DNA of 40,914 nucleotides from an uncultured Bacteroidales bacterium (GCA_902799185.1 CADBZO010000014.1:18772-59685); one strand, 5' to 3'. Positions 8,258 through 16,773 are shown, numbered from the stretch's first letter. Notes: a model not told the origin generated them from the letters alone. Numbers and translations are program-made.

Positions 8258-8283
8258 GCTTCCTTGACGGGAAGCGTTTTATT
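8254..8283. terminator. Bidirectional intrinsic terminator between rpoD and the RHH gene
   Basis: A ten-pair stem, AAACGCTTCC (8254-8263) with GGAAGCGTTT (8270-8279), around loop TTGACG. T-rich sequence follows on the plus strand and A-rich sequence precedes it, so it can stop both rpoD and the converging minus-strand genes. Confidence 0.85.
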
Positions 8284-8466
8284 TTAATCGAACAAGGTGG
8301 GCTCGTCGCTCTCGATCTTCTTGAGGATAGCGCGCATGAGCGCTTCCCGCACGAGGCGGCTGCGGTTGGTGATATTATACCGCTCGCAGAAACGGTCCAA
8401 TGCCCGCTGCTCACTCTCGTTGAGGAGGATAGAGATTCTATTTTCGCGGTGCGGCTTTTTTGCCAT
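8284..8466 (-). CDS. Small ribbon-helix-helix-type protein
   Basis: A 60-residue protein starting at MAKKPHRENRISILLNES; the frame is open further upstream, but that part overlaps the neighbouring gene in another frame. The pattern of a short beta-strand (RISILLN), helix (ESEQRALDRFCERYN), turn, and helix (NRSRLVREALMRAILKKI) fits a MetJ/Arc RHH fold. Similar small proteins are common in Bacteroidota. RHH proteins usually bind DNA as dimers, but the target is unknown. The ATG lies 1 nt after the stop of the beta-barrel gene, so it is probably translationally coupled to it and may regulate that operon. It ends at the shared terminator. Confidence 0.75.
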   Translation of the reverse strand: MAKKPHRENRISILLNESEQRALDRFCERYNITNRSRLVREALMRAILKKIESDEPTLFD

Positions 8467-8467
8467 A

Positions 8468-9208
8468 TTAGAAATACAAAGCCAATTTAAGTCCCGGCGT
8501 GACAAGGTTGCGTCCGGTCCTGTTGACAAACTCCATACCGTCAATGACCTCCACCACATCCACTTTCGCCTGCTGGAAACGGGCGAAAGCGACGACAGCG
8601 ACGGCTGTCTTGGGATTGAGTTGGCAGCGGTAGCCGAAGTCCATTCCCGCGTACAGGCCTCCTGCGTAATTCTTGCTCAACGCAACACCGTAGCCCAAAG
8701 AGACACCAAAGACAGGCGCATGTTTCCCTTCGACCAGGGGCAAGCGGAGTGCAGCCTGGACAGGTAAGAAATTATATTTCTCCGCGCCAAGGAATACTCC
8801 GTGGTATCCAAGTCCTCCTCCGATGAAGATATGCCGGGACCCGATATGGTGGGTACCGATGATGAGGTCCGCTCCCACTCCGCCGCCGGCGGCTTCGTTA
8901 GGCCGGAGCGCCGCCCCGCCGGATATTTCGAGCAGTGCAGAGACTTTCTTGGCAGTCCTGATCTCCGGTTCTTCTCCGGTTTGGGCCGTTTCCTCCGCTA
9001 CGGGTGCATCGCCCGCCACTATCTCCGCCACGTCAGCGCGCGGGAACTGAAAACGCGCGCCCTCCGTATCGCGCACAATCAGCACTTCCTCGTTTTGCAA
9101 GAGGATTGTTCCTTTCACGCGTGCGCCGGTACGCAGCACAATCGTTTCTGCCTGCGCACCAAGGAGAAAGATGCTCAAAAGGGCAACAATGGAGAGCGTT
9201 TTTTTCAT
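8468..9208 (-). CDS. Exported protein with probable C-terminal outer-membrane beta-barrel
   Basis: 246 residues from the ATG at 9208 (MKKTLSIVALLSIFLLGAQA signal peptide); an ATG three codons upstream is less likely. Residues ~22-70 form a small beta domain (TIVLRTGARVKGTILLQNEEVLIV..FPRADVAEIV), resembling the short beta segment placed before barrels in other Bacteroidota proteins. Residues ~90-246 have Gly-rich alternating strands (GGGVGADLIIG, FGVSLGYGVALS, YAGMDFGYRCQL) and end in LKLALYF with a terminal Phe, the usual signal for barrel insertion. Function is unknown. It has its own promoter 20 bp upstream and forms an operon with the RHH gene downstream. Confidence 0.75.
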   Translation of the reverse strand: MKKTLSIVALLSIFLLGAQAETIVLRTGARVKGTILLQNEEVLIVRDTEGARFQFPRADVAEIVAGDAPVAEETAQTGEEPEIRTAKKVSALLEISGGAALRPNEAAGGGVGADLIIGTHHIGSRHIFIGGGLGYHGVFLGAEKYNFLPVQAALRLPLVEGKHAPVFGVSLGYGVALSKNYAGGLYAGMDFGYRCQLNPKTAVAVVAFARFQQAKVDVVEVIDGMEFVNRTGRNLVTPGLKLALYF

Positions 9209-9227
9209 AAGGGTCACATTTTCGGTG

Positions 9228-9259
9228 CAAAGATACGAAAAAATTCGGACGTAAGCAAA
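9228..9259 (-). promoter_or_regulatory. Promoter of the beta-barrel/RHH operon
   Basis: On the minus strand: TTTG (9259-9256), 20-bp spacer, TATCTTTG (9235-9228). Transcription would start a few bases further, leaving a 5' leader of only ~15 nt before the ATG at 9208. Confidence 0.85.
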
Positions 9260-9302
9260 TTTTTATTGGTGATTTGTCAATTTTGATTTATTATTTGCAA
9301 TA

Positions 9303-10772
9303 TTACGGCCATTCGAAGTCAATCTGCCCTTTATTAGCGTCCGCCCGTACTACTTTGACCATGACCGGATCTCCCAAGGTGTAAACAGCGGGTCTTGAGT
9401 CGTTTTGCGTATTTTTGTTCTCACACACAAGGCGGTAGTTTTCTTCGTCATAGAGCCAATACTCGCCCGGTTCACCGACGCGGGTGATATGTATCAATCC
9501 TTCGCATCGGCTCTCGTCCAGTTGTATAAAAAGCCCGAAATCGGTGACGCCGGAGATGTGTCCGGCGTAGATTTCGCCTATATGGCCGGACATCCAGAGA
9601 GCCTGGAACATCTTGATGGAGTCGCGCTCGGCCTGCACAGCGTCCTGCTCGCAGGCGGAGCAGTGCTCGCATTTCTCCTCCAGTTCCTCGCGGGTGAGGG
9701 AGATTTTCTTACCGGTAAGGATATATTTCTCCACGAGGCGGTGTACCATCAGGTCGGGGTAACGGCGGATGGGCGAGGTGAAATGGGTGTAATGCGTGAA
9801 AGCGAGCCCGTAGTGGCCTATATTATAGGTGGAATAGACCGCTTTGGCCTGCGCGCGGATGGTGAGCAGTTCGATAGCCTGCGGAGAGACGCGGTTGCCC
9901 ATCTTCCGTTGGAAAGTCTTTACGGCTTCCAGTTTCTCCATATCGGGCAGGTCATGGACCCGATAGACGAAGGGTTTGCCGGAGCCGACAGCGCGTGCTA
10001 CGGTACGGTTGGCAAGAAGCATGAACTCCTCTATGAGCTGGTGCGCTTCGTTGTGCCCCTCAAAATAGATCTCCGTGGGGTAGCCTTGCCCGTCAAGACG
10101 GAAATGCATCTCGTCCTGCGCGATGGCCATCGCTCCGTTGGCAATCCTTTCCGCCCGGAACTTCTGCGATAGAGCATGGAGGACCTCTATTGCCTCTGTC
10201 ATCCTGTTGTCCGTCTTCGCCCCGCCTTCGTGTTTGGATGCCGGTTTAGCGGATCCGGGCAGTTGGTCAATCAGTAGTTGTGCCTGGTCGTAGTCGAGCC
10301 GTGCGTCAGAACGAATGACGGTGCGGCATATTTTATATTTAGGTACGCGCGCGTCGGCAAAGACCGGCTGTCCGTCCGTGTCAAGCGGAACCTCGAAGGT
10401 GAAGATAACCGACATACAGAGTTTGTCCTCTCCGGGCCGGAGGGAACAGAGGTCGTTGCAGAGTTCCTCGGGGAGCATAGGCAGTACGCGGTCCACCAGA
10501 TAGACGGAGGTGCCGCGTTTATAGGCATCGTCGTCCACCTTCGTCCCGGGACGGACATAATGGGAGACATCGGCAATGTGGACACCAATCTGATAGGCAG
10601 CCAAGCTGCCTGTTTGGAGGTTTGAGACTTCGTCTTTGTTTGAGGCTTCGCCTTGGTTTATTCTTTCAAAAGAGAGGGCGTCGTCGAAGTCCCTGGCGTC
10701 CGCCGGATCGATGGTAAAAGTAAACACATCGCGCATATCCCTGCGGCGTAATATTTCTGCTTGGTCTATCAT
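9303..10772 (-). CDS. RNB-family 3'-5' exoribonuclease, short form (RNase R/II-like)
   Basis: A 489-residue RNB nuclease. The metal-binding cluster TIDPADARDFDDAL supplies Asp22, 28, 30 and 31. The catalytic-Arg region reads GHYGLAFTHYTHFTSPIRRYPDLMVHR. A C-terminal S1 domain (GEIYAGHISGVTDFGLFIQL) occupies about residues 400-489. RNase R is normally over 700 residues, with a helix-turn-helix and two cold-shock OB domains before RNB. Here the protein begins about 20 residues before the active site. A promoter ~40 bp upstream of the ATG leaves no room for them, so the short form seems genuine. Low-complexity inserts (GEASNKDEVSNLQTG and AKPASKHEGGAKTD) interrupt the RNB core. It should degrade RNA 3' to 5', with altered substrate channelling (inference). 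Confidence 0.88.
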   Translation of the reverse strand: MIDQAEILRRRDMRDVFTFTIDPADARDFDDALSFERINQGEASNKDEVSNLQTGSLAAYQIGVHIADVSHYVRPGTKVDDDAYKRGTSVYLVDRVLPMLPEELCNDLCSLRPGEDKLCMSVIFTFEVPLDTDGQPVFADARVPKYKICRTVIRSDARLDYDQAQLLIDQLPGSAKPASKHEGGAKTDNRMTEAIEVLHALSQKFRAERIANGAMAIAQDEMHFRLDGQGYPTEIYFEGHNEAHQLIEEFMLLANRTVARAVGSGKPFVYRVHDLPDMEKLEAVKTFQRKMGNRVSPQAIELLTIRAQAKAVYSTYNIGHYGLAFTHYTHFTSPIRRYPDLMVHRLVEKYILTGKKISLTREELEEKCEHCSACEQDAVQAERDSIKMFQALWMSGHIGEIYAGHISGVTDFGLFIQLDESRCEGLIHITRVGEPGEYWLYDEENYRLVCENKNTQNDSRPAVYTLGDPVMVKVVRADANKGQIDFEWP

Positions 10773-10812
10773 TGTTTGTTAAATCCGATACACAAAATCG
10801 TAAAATCGGGTA

Positions 10813-10843
10813 CAAAGGTACAAAAAAATTTGCATATTTCAAA
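10813..10843 (-). promoter_or_regulatory. Promoter of the short RNase R gene
   Basis: Minus strand: TTTG (10843-10840), 19-bp spacer, TACCTTTG (10820-10813). The start point would be near 10807, giving a ~35-nt leader. It overlaps the glgP promoter by 15 bp on the opposite strand. Confidence 0.78.
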
Positions 10844-10860
10844 AAAAAGCAGTAACTTTG
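10829..10860 (+). promoter_or_regulatory. Promoter of glgP
   Basis: TTTG (10829-10832), 20-bp spacer containing A8-GCAG, TAACTTTG (10853-10860). Its -33 region lies inside the divergent RNase promoter, so the two probably cannot be occupied together. Confidence 0.85.
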
Positions 10861-10891
10861 TGCGCTTTTTTCTGCCAGACAATCATGTGAC

Positions 10892-10922
10892 TGTACAAAG
10901 GGACAATGTTCTATGTACAAAG
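10892..10922 (+). repeat. 31-bp segment in the glgP leader resembling the secreted-protein tail cassette
   Basis: The segment contains TGTACAAAGGGACAATGT and TATGTACAAAG. It matches 39991-40021, the tail-coding DNA of gene G, at 27 of 31 positions by direct comparison. It is non-coding here, in the 5' leader of glgP. Confidence 0.5.
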
Positions 10923-10960
10923 ATAAAAGAAATCAATAAAACAAAATATAATTATTACCT

Positions 10961-13516
10961 ATGAAAGTAAAAGTAAGTAATGTCAATCAGCCGGCTTGGA
11001 AGGAGTGCAACATCCATGCCACTCTTCCGGCAGAGCTGAGCAAACTGCAAGAGATTGCATACAACGTATGGTGGAGCTGGAACGCAGGCGCCAAGGACCT
11101 GTTCCGTTACATCGACAACGAGGCATGGCACCGCGCAGACTCGAACCCTGTCGTCCTGCTGAACATCATCAGCTACGACCGCATGGTAGAGTTGACGAAG
11201 GACACCCAGTTCATGAAACAGCTGAATGAGGTGTACGCCGAGTTCCGCGCTTACATGGACGCCCCGAAAGACAAGAAAAAACCGTCGATTGCTTATTTCT
11301 CGATGGAGTACGGTCTGACCCACGTGCTGAAGATCTATTCGGGCGGTCTGGGTATTCTTGCCGGCGACTATATCAAGGAGGCATCGGATTGCAACGTCGA
11401 TATGACCGCCATCGGTTTCCTCTACCGTTATGGTTATTTCACCCAGACGCTTTCTCCGGAAGGGCAGCAGATTGCCAACTACGAGGCTCAGAACTTCTCG
11501 AACCTGCCCATTACCCAGATGAAAGAAGCAGACGGCAGCAACATGGTGGTAGAGGTTCCTTATCCGGGCCGCACCGTGAAGGCTTATCTGTGGAAAGTGG
11601 CAGTAGGCCGCATGAACCTGTACCTGTTAGATACCGACAACGAGCTCAACAGCGAGTGGGACCGTCAGATTACCCACCAGCTCTACGGCGGCGACTGGGA
11701 GAACCGTATCAAACAGGAGATTATGCTCGGTATCGGCGGTATGTTAGCGCTCAAGAAACTGGGCATCAAGAAGGATGTTTACCACTGCAACGAGGGTCAC
11801 GCGGCTCTTATGGGCTTGCAGCGACTGGTCGACCTGGTAGCCGAGGGACTGAGTTTCAACGAGGCGAAGGAAGTAGTACGTGCTTCAGGTCTCTATACCT
11901 GCCATACCCCGGTACCTGCCGGCCACGACTATTTCGAGGAAGGGCTGTTCTACAAATACATGAGCGAGTATGCTCCGAAACTGGGTATCGAGTGGCATGA
12001 CCTGATCGGTATGGGCCGCGTCAATCCGGACGACAACTCGGAGAAATTCTCCATGAGCGTGTTCGCGCTCAACACCTGCCAGGAGGCCAACGGTGTATCG
12101 TGGCTCCACGGAGAGGTATCGAAGAAGATGTTCAGCCCCGTATGGCCCGGATATTTCCCGGAGGAGCTGCATGTGGACTATGTGACCAACGGTGTGCATA
12201 TGCCTACCTGGGCTGCCCACGAGTGGAAAGATATTTACCAGAAATACCTGCCGAAAGGCTGGATGGCAGACCAGTCCAACCTCGACATGTGGAAGCCGTA
12301 CAACGATATTCCCGATGAGATCATCTGGAACACGCGTATGAGCTTGAAGCGCAAGATGATGGACTATATCAAGGAGAAGTTCCGTGAGGACTGGATGAAG
12401 ACGCAGGGAGACCCGGCTCGTATCGTCCGCGCGCTGAACGAGATGAACCCGAACAACCTCATCATCGGTTTCGGACGCCGCTTCGCTACCTACAAACGTG
12501 CCCACCTGCTCTTCACCGACCTGGAGCGTCTGGAGCGTCTGGTGAACAACCCCGATTTCCCGGTACAGTTCCTGTTCACGGGTAAGGCTCACCCGGCAGA
12601 CGGCGGCGGACAGGGTCTGATCAAACGCATCATCGAGATCAGCCGTATGCCGCAGTTCTTAGGCAAAATCATCTTCCTCGAGAACTATGACATGCGTCTT
12701 GCCAAACGCCTCATCAGCGGTGTGGATATCTGGCTCAACACGCCTACCCGTCCTCTGGAGGCTTCCGGTACGTCCGGCGAGAAAGCGCAGATGAACGGCG
12801 TGCTCAACTTCTCCGTCAAGGACGGATGGTGGTACGAAGGTTACGTAGAGAAAGCCGGCTGGTATCTGACCGAGAAACGCACCTATGAGAACCAGGCTCA
12901 CCAGGACCAGCTCGATGCCGCAACAATCTACCAGATCCTCGAGCGCGAGATCATTCCGCTGTACTACGCCAAGAACAGCAAGGGATACAGCCCCGAGTGG
13001 ATCCAGTATATCAAGAACTCCGTGACCAAGATCACGCCGCGTTTCACGATGAAGCGTATGATCGACGACTACTTCAGCAAGTTCTATAACAAACTCGCCA
13101 AACGTCACAGCCTGCTGCTGGCCGACAACTACAAGGTAGCCAAAGAGATCGCCGCATGGAAAGAGAACATGGTGGCTCACTGGGACGAGATTGAGGTAGT
13201 CCGCAAAGAGGAGGTCGATCTGGCCAACCTCAATGTAGGCGACAAATTCAAAGTAGCGGTAGAGCTGGACACCCACGGTCTGAACGACAAGGGTCTGGGC
13301 GTTGAGCTGGTAGCTATCCGTACTTCGACCCATAACAACGACAAACTCTACGAAGTAGAGCCGTTGAGACTGGTGAAGAGCGAAGGCAGCCATCTCTTCT
13401 TCGAGGCCACCTATCAGCTCGACTATGCCGGAGGTATGAAATTCGGTCTGCGTATGTATCCGCAGAACGAGCTCCTGCCCCACCGCATGGATTTCTGCTA
13501 CGTTCGTTGGATCTAA
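10961..13516 (+). CDS. glgP: Alpha-glucan (glycogen) phosphorylase
   Basis: An 851-residue GT35 phosphorylase that would release glucose-1-phosphate from alpha-1,4-glucan. It belongs to the form with an N-terminal DUF3417 region ([20 protein letters not shown], residues ~30-50). The catalytic domain contains [28 protein letters not shown]. The pyridoxal-phosphate lysine is Lys608 in [20 protein letters not shown]; the GEK variant of GMK is usual for this subgroup. Other landmarks include [18 protein letters not shown] and [16 protein letters not shown]. Cytoplasmic, no signal peptide. It has its own promoter and an intrinsic terminator. Together with the GT4 and GH57 genes it points to glycogen turnover in this organism. 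Confidence 0.95.
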   Translation: MKVKVSNVNQPAWKECNIHATLPAELSKLQEIAYNVWWSWNAGAKDLFRYIDNEAWHRADSNPVVLLNIISYDRMVELTKDTQFMKQLNEVYAEFRAYMDAPKDKKKPSIAYFSMEYGLTHVLKIYSGGLGILAGDYIKEASDCNVDMTAIGFLYRYGYFTQTLSPEGQQIANYEAQNFSNLPITQMKEADGSNMVVEVPYPGRTVKAYLWKVAVGRMNLYLLDTDNELNSEWDRQITHQLYGGDWENRIKQEIMLGIGGMLALKKLGIKKDVYHCNEGHAALMGLQRLVDLVAEGLSFNEAKEVVRASGLYTCHTPVPAGHDYFEEGLFYKYMSEYAPKLGIEWHDLIGMGRVNPDDNSEKFSMSVFALNTCQEANGVSWLHGEVSKKMFSPVWPGYFPEELHVDYVTNGVHMPTWAAHEWKDIYQKYLPKGWMADQSNLDMWKPYNDIPDEIIWNTRMSLKRKMMDYIKEKFREDWMKTQGDPARIVRALNEMNPNNLIIGFGRRFATYKRAHLLFTDLERLERLVNNPDFPVQFLFTGKAHPADGGGQGLIKRIIEISRMPQFLGKIIFLENYDMRLAKRLISGVDIWLNTPTRPLEASGTSGEKAQMNGVLNFSVKDGWWYEGYVEKAGWYLTEKRTYENQAHQDQLDAATIYQILEREIIPLYYAKNSKGYSPEWIQYIKNSVTKITPRFTMKRMIDDYFSKFYNKLAKRHSLLLADNYKVAKEIAAWKENMVAHWDEIEVVRKEEVDLANLNVGDKFKVAVELDTHGLNDKGLGVELVAIRTSTHNNDKLYEVEPLRLVKSEGSHLFFEATYQLDYAGGMKFGLRMYPQNELLPHRMDFCYVRWI

Positions 13517-13523
13517 TTAAAAG

Positions 13524-13556
13524 AGCGGCGTTGCGTAAAAAACAACGCCGCTTTTC
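13524..13556 (+). terminator. Intrinsic terminator after glgP
   Basis: AGCGGCGTTG (13524-13533) pairs perfectly with CAACGCCGCT (13543-13552) around loop CGTAAAAAA, followed by TTTTC. It ends only ~7 bp before the panD ATG, and no separate panD promoter is visible, so readthrough may set panD expression. Confidence 0.85.
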
Positions 13557-13562
13557 TTCATT

Positions 13563-13910
13563 ATGCTACTGAATATACTGAAATCGAAGATCCACCGCGT
13601 ACAGGTGACTGAGGCGGATCTGGATTATATCGGCTCCATCACCATCGACGAGGCGCTGATGGAAGCGGCGGATATATATGCCGGGGAGCGCGTGCAGGTG
13701 GTGGATAACACCAACGGGGCGCGTCTGGAGACCTATGTCATCCCCGGCAAACGGGGATCAGGCTGTATCTGCATCAACGGCGCGGCGGCGCATCTGGTGA
13801 AGGTAGGTGACACAGTGATCATCATGGCATACGCACTGATGACACCCGAGGAGGCGAAGACATTCAAACCCAGTATTGTATTTCCCCAGACGGGGAACAA
13901 ACTAGGATAA
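13563..13910 (+). CDS. panD: Aspartate 1-decarboxylase
   Basis: A 115-residue pyruvoyl enzyme that makes beta-alanine from L-aspartate for pantothenate/CoA. The self-cleavage site Gly24-Ser25 is in DYIGSITID, Ser25 becoming the pyruvoyl group. Lys9 ([10 protein letters not shown]) and Tyr/Asn positions in [14 protein letters not shown] and the [14 protein letters not shown] segment match the family. Length is normal. No other pantothenate gene is in the window. tgt follows 26 bp downstream, probably in the same transcript. The strong glgP terminator lies directly upstream. Confidence 0.96.
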   Translation: MLLNILKSKIHRVQVTEADLDYIGSITIDEALMEAADIYAGERVQVVDNTNGARLETYVIPGKRGSGCICINGAAAHLVKVGDTVIIMAYALMTPEEAKTFKPSIVFPQTGNKLG

Positions 13911-13936
13911 CTAGTAAACTGGACAAACTTTAACAC

Positions 13937-15070
13937 ATGGCATTTTTCGAACTACATAGCGAAGCGAAGTCCGTAGATCCGCGCGCCGGTGTCATTCACA
14001 CCGACCACGGCGATATCCTGACGCCTATCTTCATGCCGGTAGGCACCGTAGGCTCCGTCAAAGGCGTACAGCGCAAGGAACTGGAGGAGGATATCAAGGC
14101 GCAGATCATCTTGGGCAACACCTACCATCTGTACCTCCGTCCGGGCACTCATATCCTGCGCCAGGCGGGCGGGCTGCATCGTTTTGAGGGTTGGACAAGA
14201 CCTATACTGACCGACAGCGGAGGGTTTCAGGTATTCTCGCTGACCGACATCCGTAAGATGACGGAGGAGGGCGTACGTTTCTCCTCGCATATCGACGGAC
14301 GCAAGCTGCTGTTCACGCCGGAGAGCGTGATGGACATCGAGCGCGAGATAGGCGCGGACATCATGATGGCGTTCGACGAATGCTGCCCCGGTACTGCGGA
14401 CAGGAAATACGCCAAGGACTCCATGGACCGCACCCACCGGTGGCTCGACCGCTGCATAGCGCGGTTTGACGGCACGGACGACCTGTACGGCTACAAACAG
14501 CACCTCTTCCCCATCGTACAGGGCTGTACCTACACCGACCTGCGCCGGGAGGCCAGCAAGCGGCTGCGTGACCTGGACCGCGACGGATACGCCATCGGCG
14601 GACTGGCCGTAGGCGAACCGACGGAAGTGATGTACGGGATGATAGAGGTATGCAACGACATCCTGCCGGCGGACAAACCGAGGTATCTCATGGGCGTAGG
14701 AACGCCGTGGAATATCCTGGAGGGTATCGAGCGCGGCATAGACATGTTCGACTGTGTGATGCCTACCCGCAACGGACGCAACGGTATGATCTTCACCTGG
14801 CAGGGAGTGATGAACCTGCGCAACAAGAAATGGGAGGACGACTTCACGGAGCTCGACCCCATGGGCTGCTCTTATGTCGATCACGCCTACACACGCGCCT
14901 ACGCGCGGCATCTGATTCACGCGCAGGAGATGCTGGGGTTGGAGATACTGTCTATTCATAACCTGGCGTTCTATCTGGATCTGGTGACACAGGCGCGGCA
15001 ACATATTCTGGCAGGCGACTTCAGCGCCTGGAAAGCCTCCGTCATGCCAAACATTATGAAGAGATTATAA
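13937..15070 (+). CDS. tgt: tRNA-guanine transglycosylase, zinc cysteines replaced
   Basis: A 377-residue enzyme exchanging guanine-34 for preQ1 in tRNAs with GUN anticodons. Catalytic Asp93 is in LTDSGGFQVFSL and nucleophile Asp272 in FDCVMPTRNGRNGM (usually MPTRNARNGH). The C-terminal zinc site is unusual. The family's C-x-C-x2-C ... H ligands align to Gly310, Ser312, Asp315 and His341, with the canonical 26-residue spacing from third ligand to His preserved, but no cysteine at the ligand positions (Cys311 is offset by one). Zinc binding is therefore probably lost or altered. This may be a lineage trait of Bacteroidota enzymes. The substrate-binding part looks intact. It sits between panD and the LptF/G permease. 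Confidence 0.94.
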   Translation: MAFFELHSEAKSVDPRAGVIHTDHGDILTPIFMPVGTVGSVKGVQRKELEEDIKAQIILGNTYHLYLRPGTHILRQAGGLHRFEGWTRPILTDSGGFQVFSLTDIRKMTEEGVRFSSHIDGRKLLFTPESVMDIEREIGADIMMAFDECCPGTADRKYAKDSMDRTHRWLDRCIARFDGTDDLYGYKQHLFPIVQGCTYTDLRREASKRLRDLDRDGYAIGGLAVGEPTEVMYGMIEVCNDILPADKPRYLMGVGTPWNILEGIERGIDMFDCVMPTRNGRNGMIFTWQGVMNLRNKKWEDDFTELDPMGCSYVDHAYTRAYARHLIHAQEMLGLEILSIHNLAFYLDLVTQARQHILAGDFSAWKASVMPNIMKRL

Positions 15071-15105
15071 ATTGTTAATTATTAATTGTTAATTGTTAAT
15101 TATTA
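15071..15105. repeat. Heptamer array (ATTGTTA/ATTATTA units) before the LptF/G gene
   Basis: Five consecutive 7-bp units in the order ATTGTTA, ATTATTA, ATTGTTA, ATTGTTA, ATTATTA, directly after the tgt stop. A sixth, degenerate unit (ATTGGCG) ends on the first base of the GTG start codon. Confidence 0.88.
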
Positions 15106-15111
15106 ATTGGC

Positions 15112-16185
15112 GTGAAACGCCTTGATTGGTATATTGTCCGGAAGTTTTTGGGGACGTTTTTCTTCTCCATCGTTCTGGTGTTGTCCATCGCCATCGTCTT
15201 TGACCTGACGGAGAAGATGGATGACTTCTTCGAGGAGCAGATTCCTCTCAAGGAGATTATTCTGGATTACTACCTCCCCTTCATCCCGTATTACATGAAC
15301 ATGTTCAGTTCGCTGTTCATCTTCATATCGGTCATTTTCTTCACCAGCAAGCTGGCGGGCAACTCGGAGATCATCGCCATGCACGCGGCAGGCATGAGTT
15401 ACCACCGGATGATGCGGCCGTACATGTTCTCCGCCACCCTGCTATTCTTCTTAGGCATCTATCTGGGCGGATGGGTCATCCCCAAGAGTTCGGAGAAGAT
15501 ACTGACGTTCACCGACAAGTATATCGAGCATTTCACGACGGACAACGCCCGTCATATGCAACTGGAAGTGGAGCCGGGCACGGTGCTCTATATCGAGTCC
15601 TTCCACCGGAGAAGCAATATCGGCTACCGTTGTTCGATTGAGCATTTCGAGGGCAAGAGTCTGATGTCCCGCGTCACGGCGGACCGGATTTACTACGACT
15701 CGCTCTATAACTGGCATCTGGATACCTACACGCAGCGCACTTTCACGGGAATGCGTGAGAGTCTGGAGCGCGGAGAGCGGAAGGACATCACGCTGCCTAT
15801 CACACCCGATGAGATCTTCATCTCCGCCCAGCAGGCGCAGCAGATGACCACGCCGGAGCTGAGGCACTATATGGAGCGCCAGCGCGAGCGCGGCAGCGGC
15901 AACGTGAAGGCGTTCGAAGTGGAGTACCACAAGCGCTGGGCGTCGCCCGTCGGCGCGTTTATCATGACGCTCTTGGGCGTGACGATGAGCAGCCGCAAGG
16001 TACGCGGGGGCATGGGCAAGAACCTCGGTATCGGTATTGTGCTGACCGCAGGATATATCCTGTTCTCCACCGTTTCAACGACGTTCTCGGTAAACAATGT
16101 AATGTCTTCTTTTTCCGCAGCTTGGCTGCCGAATTTCGTGTTCCTCGCTATCTCTATTCCGCTTTACATCCGCGCAAGCAAATAA
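15112..16185 (+). CDS. LptF/LptG-family LPS export permease
   Basis: A 357-residue inner-membrane protein with a GTG start; KRLDWYIVRKFLGTFFFSIVLVLSI is the typical N-terminus. About six membrane helices are arranged three and three: near residues 12-30, 50-75 and 100-120, then near 280-300, 305-325 and 335-352. A periplasmic beta-jellyroll domain lies between them. The segment FTSKLAGNSEIIAMHAAGMSYHRMMRP is the family signature before helix 3. With LptB it would form the transporter that extracts lipopolysaccharide and hands it to LptC/A. Whether it is LptF or LptG is not clear. No other lpt gene is in the window. It is last in the panD-tgt unit, and a terminator follows. Confidence 0.92.
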   Translation: MKRLDWYIVRKFLGTFFFSIVLVLSIAIVFDLTEKMDDFFEEQIPLKEIILDYYLPFIPYYMNMFSSLFIFISVIFFTSKLAGNSEIIAMHAAGMSYHRMMRPYMFSATLLFFLGIYLGGWVIPKSSEKILTFTDKYIEHFTTDNARHMQLEVEPGTVLYIESFHRRSNIGYRCSIEHFEGKSLMSRVTADRIYYDSLYNWHLDTYTQRTFTGMRESLERGERKDITLPITPDEIFISAQQAQQMTTPELRHYMERQRERGSGNVKAFEVEYHKRWASPVGAFIMTLLGVTMSSRKVRGGMGKNLGIGIVLTAGYILFSTVSTTFSVNNVMSSFSAAWLPNFVFLAISIPLYIRASK

Positions 16186-16215
16186 GCAACATGCAAAGCG
16201 AAAATAGCAAAATGT

Positions 16216-16244
16216 CAGCAGTCCACAGCGACTGCTGTTATTTT
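16216..16244 (+). terminator. Intrinsic terminator after the LptF/G gene
   Basis: CAGCAGTC (16216-16223) pairs with GACTGCTG (16230-16237) around loop CACAGC, followed by TTATTTTG. Confidence 0.75.
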
Positions 16245-16295
16245 GTCAACTCGATTGGTCATTTTGTGGAAATTTATCATTTTGTGCCCGATTTA

Positions 16296-16327
16296 TTTGC
16301 AGGAGTCAAAAAAAGGCAGTACCTTTG
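16296..16327 (+). promoter_or_regulatory. Promoter of the 98-residue exported mini-protein
   Basis: TTTG (16296-16299), 20-bp spacer ending in A7-GGCAG, TACCTTTG (16320-16327). The leader is ~60 nt. Confidence 0.85.
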
Positions 16328-16394
16328 CACTCGATTTCGAAAGTGATCGGAATCTAAGGTATTAGTATTAGTTTATTTAAAGAAAGGACAAACT

Positions 16395-16691
16395 ATGAAA
16401 AAGATTGGTTTAAAGGTTAGTTTGGTTCTATTGACCGTTTGCAGCCTGATGGCTGGAGTAAGCAACGCGGACGCCGCTAAGAACAAAGATAACTTCACGG
16501 TACGTTTCCGCGAGAACACGCTGGTAGTAGCATCCACGCAGATGGAGGAGGCACGTATCTACTCGATGCAGGGCAAACTGCTGAAGAAAGAGAAAGGTAC
16601 TTTCGCAGAGTTCGAGTTGGACCGCGGAACCTACCGTCTGTTCGCAAAAGTCAACGGAGAAACCGTTTCACGCAGAATTGAGCTGCGGTAA
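16395..16691 (+). CDS. Small exported protein resembling an isolated T9SS-type C-terminal domain
   Basis: 98 residues. A signal peptide (MKKIGLKVSLVLLTVCSLMAG, cleavage near SNADAA) is followed by a ~70-residue beta-rich domain. The pattern ARIYSMQGKLLKKEKG, then FELDRGTYRLFAKVNGETVSRRIEL, resembles the 'v-x-I-Y-x-x-x-G-x-l ... l-x-x-G-x-Y-x-v-x-v' pattern of type A T9SS sorting domains, here without a cargo domain. A DUF3244-like identity is an alternative. It has its own promoter and is the only gene in its unit. It faces gene A tail to tail, with a terminator between. Function is unknown. Confidence 0.65.
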   Translation: MKKIGLKVSLVLLTVCSLMAGVSNADAAKNKDNFTVRFRENTLVVASTQMEEARIYSMQGKLLKKEKGTFAEFELDRGTYRLFAKVNGETVSRRIELR

Positions 16692-16716
16692 CGGAACAAA
16701 AAAAATCAGTAACAAC

Positions 16717-16750
16717 AAAAAGGAAGGGACTCCTGAGTGGGAGTCCCTTC
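16717..16750 (-). terminator. Intrinsic terminator of gene A
   Basis: An 11-bp stem, GAAGGGACTCC (16723-16733) with GGAGTCCCTTC (16740-16750), six-base loop. On the minus strand it is followed by five T (16721-16717) and further T-rich sequence. Gene A's stop is at 16774, and a second small hairpin (TCAGCC/GGCTGA) lies between. Confidence 0.85.
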
Positions 16751-16773
16751 TCGTATCAGCCATGCTTGGCTGA

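Noticed and set aside
9405-10172. Plus-strand frame opposite the RNase gene
   Set aside because: It covers the conserved RNB core in reverse and shows no domain of its own.
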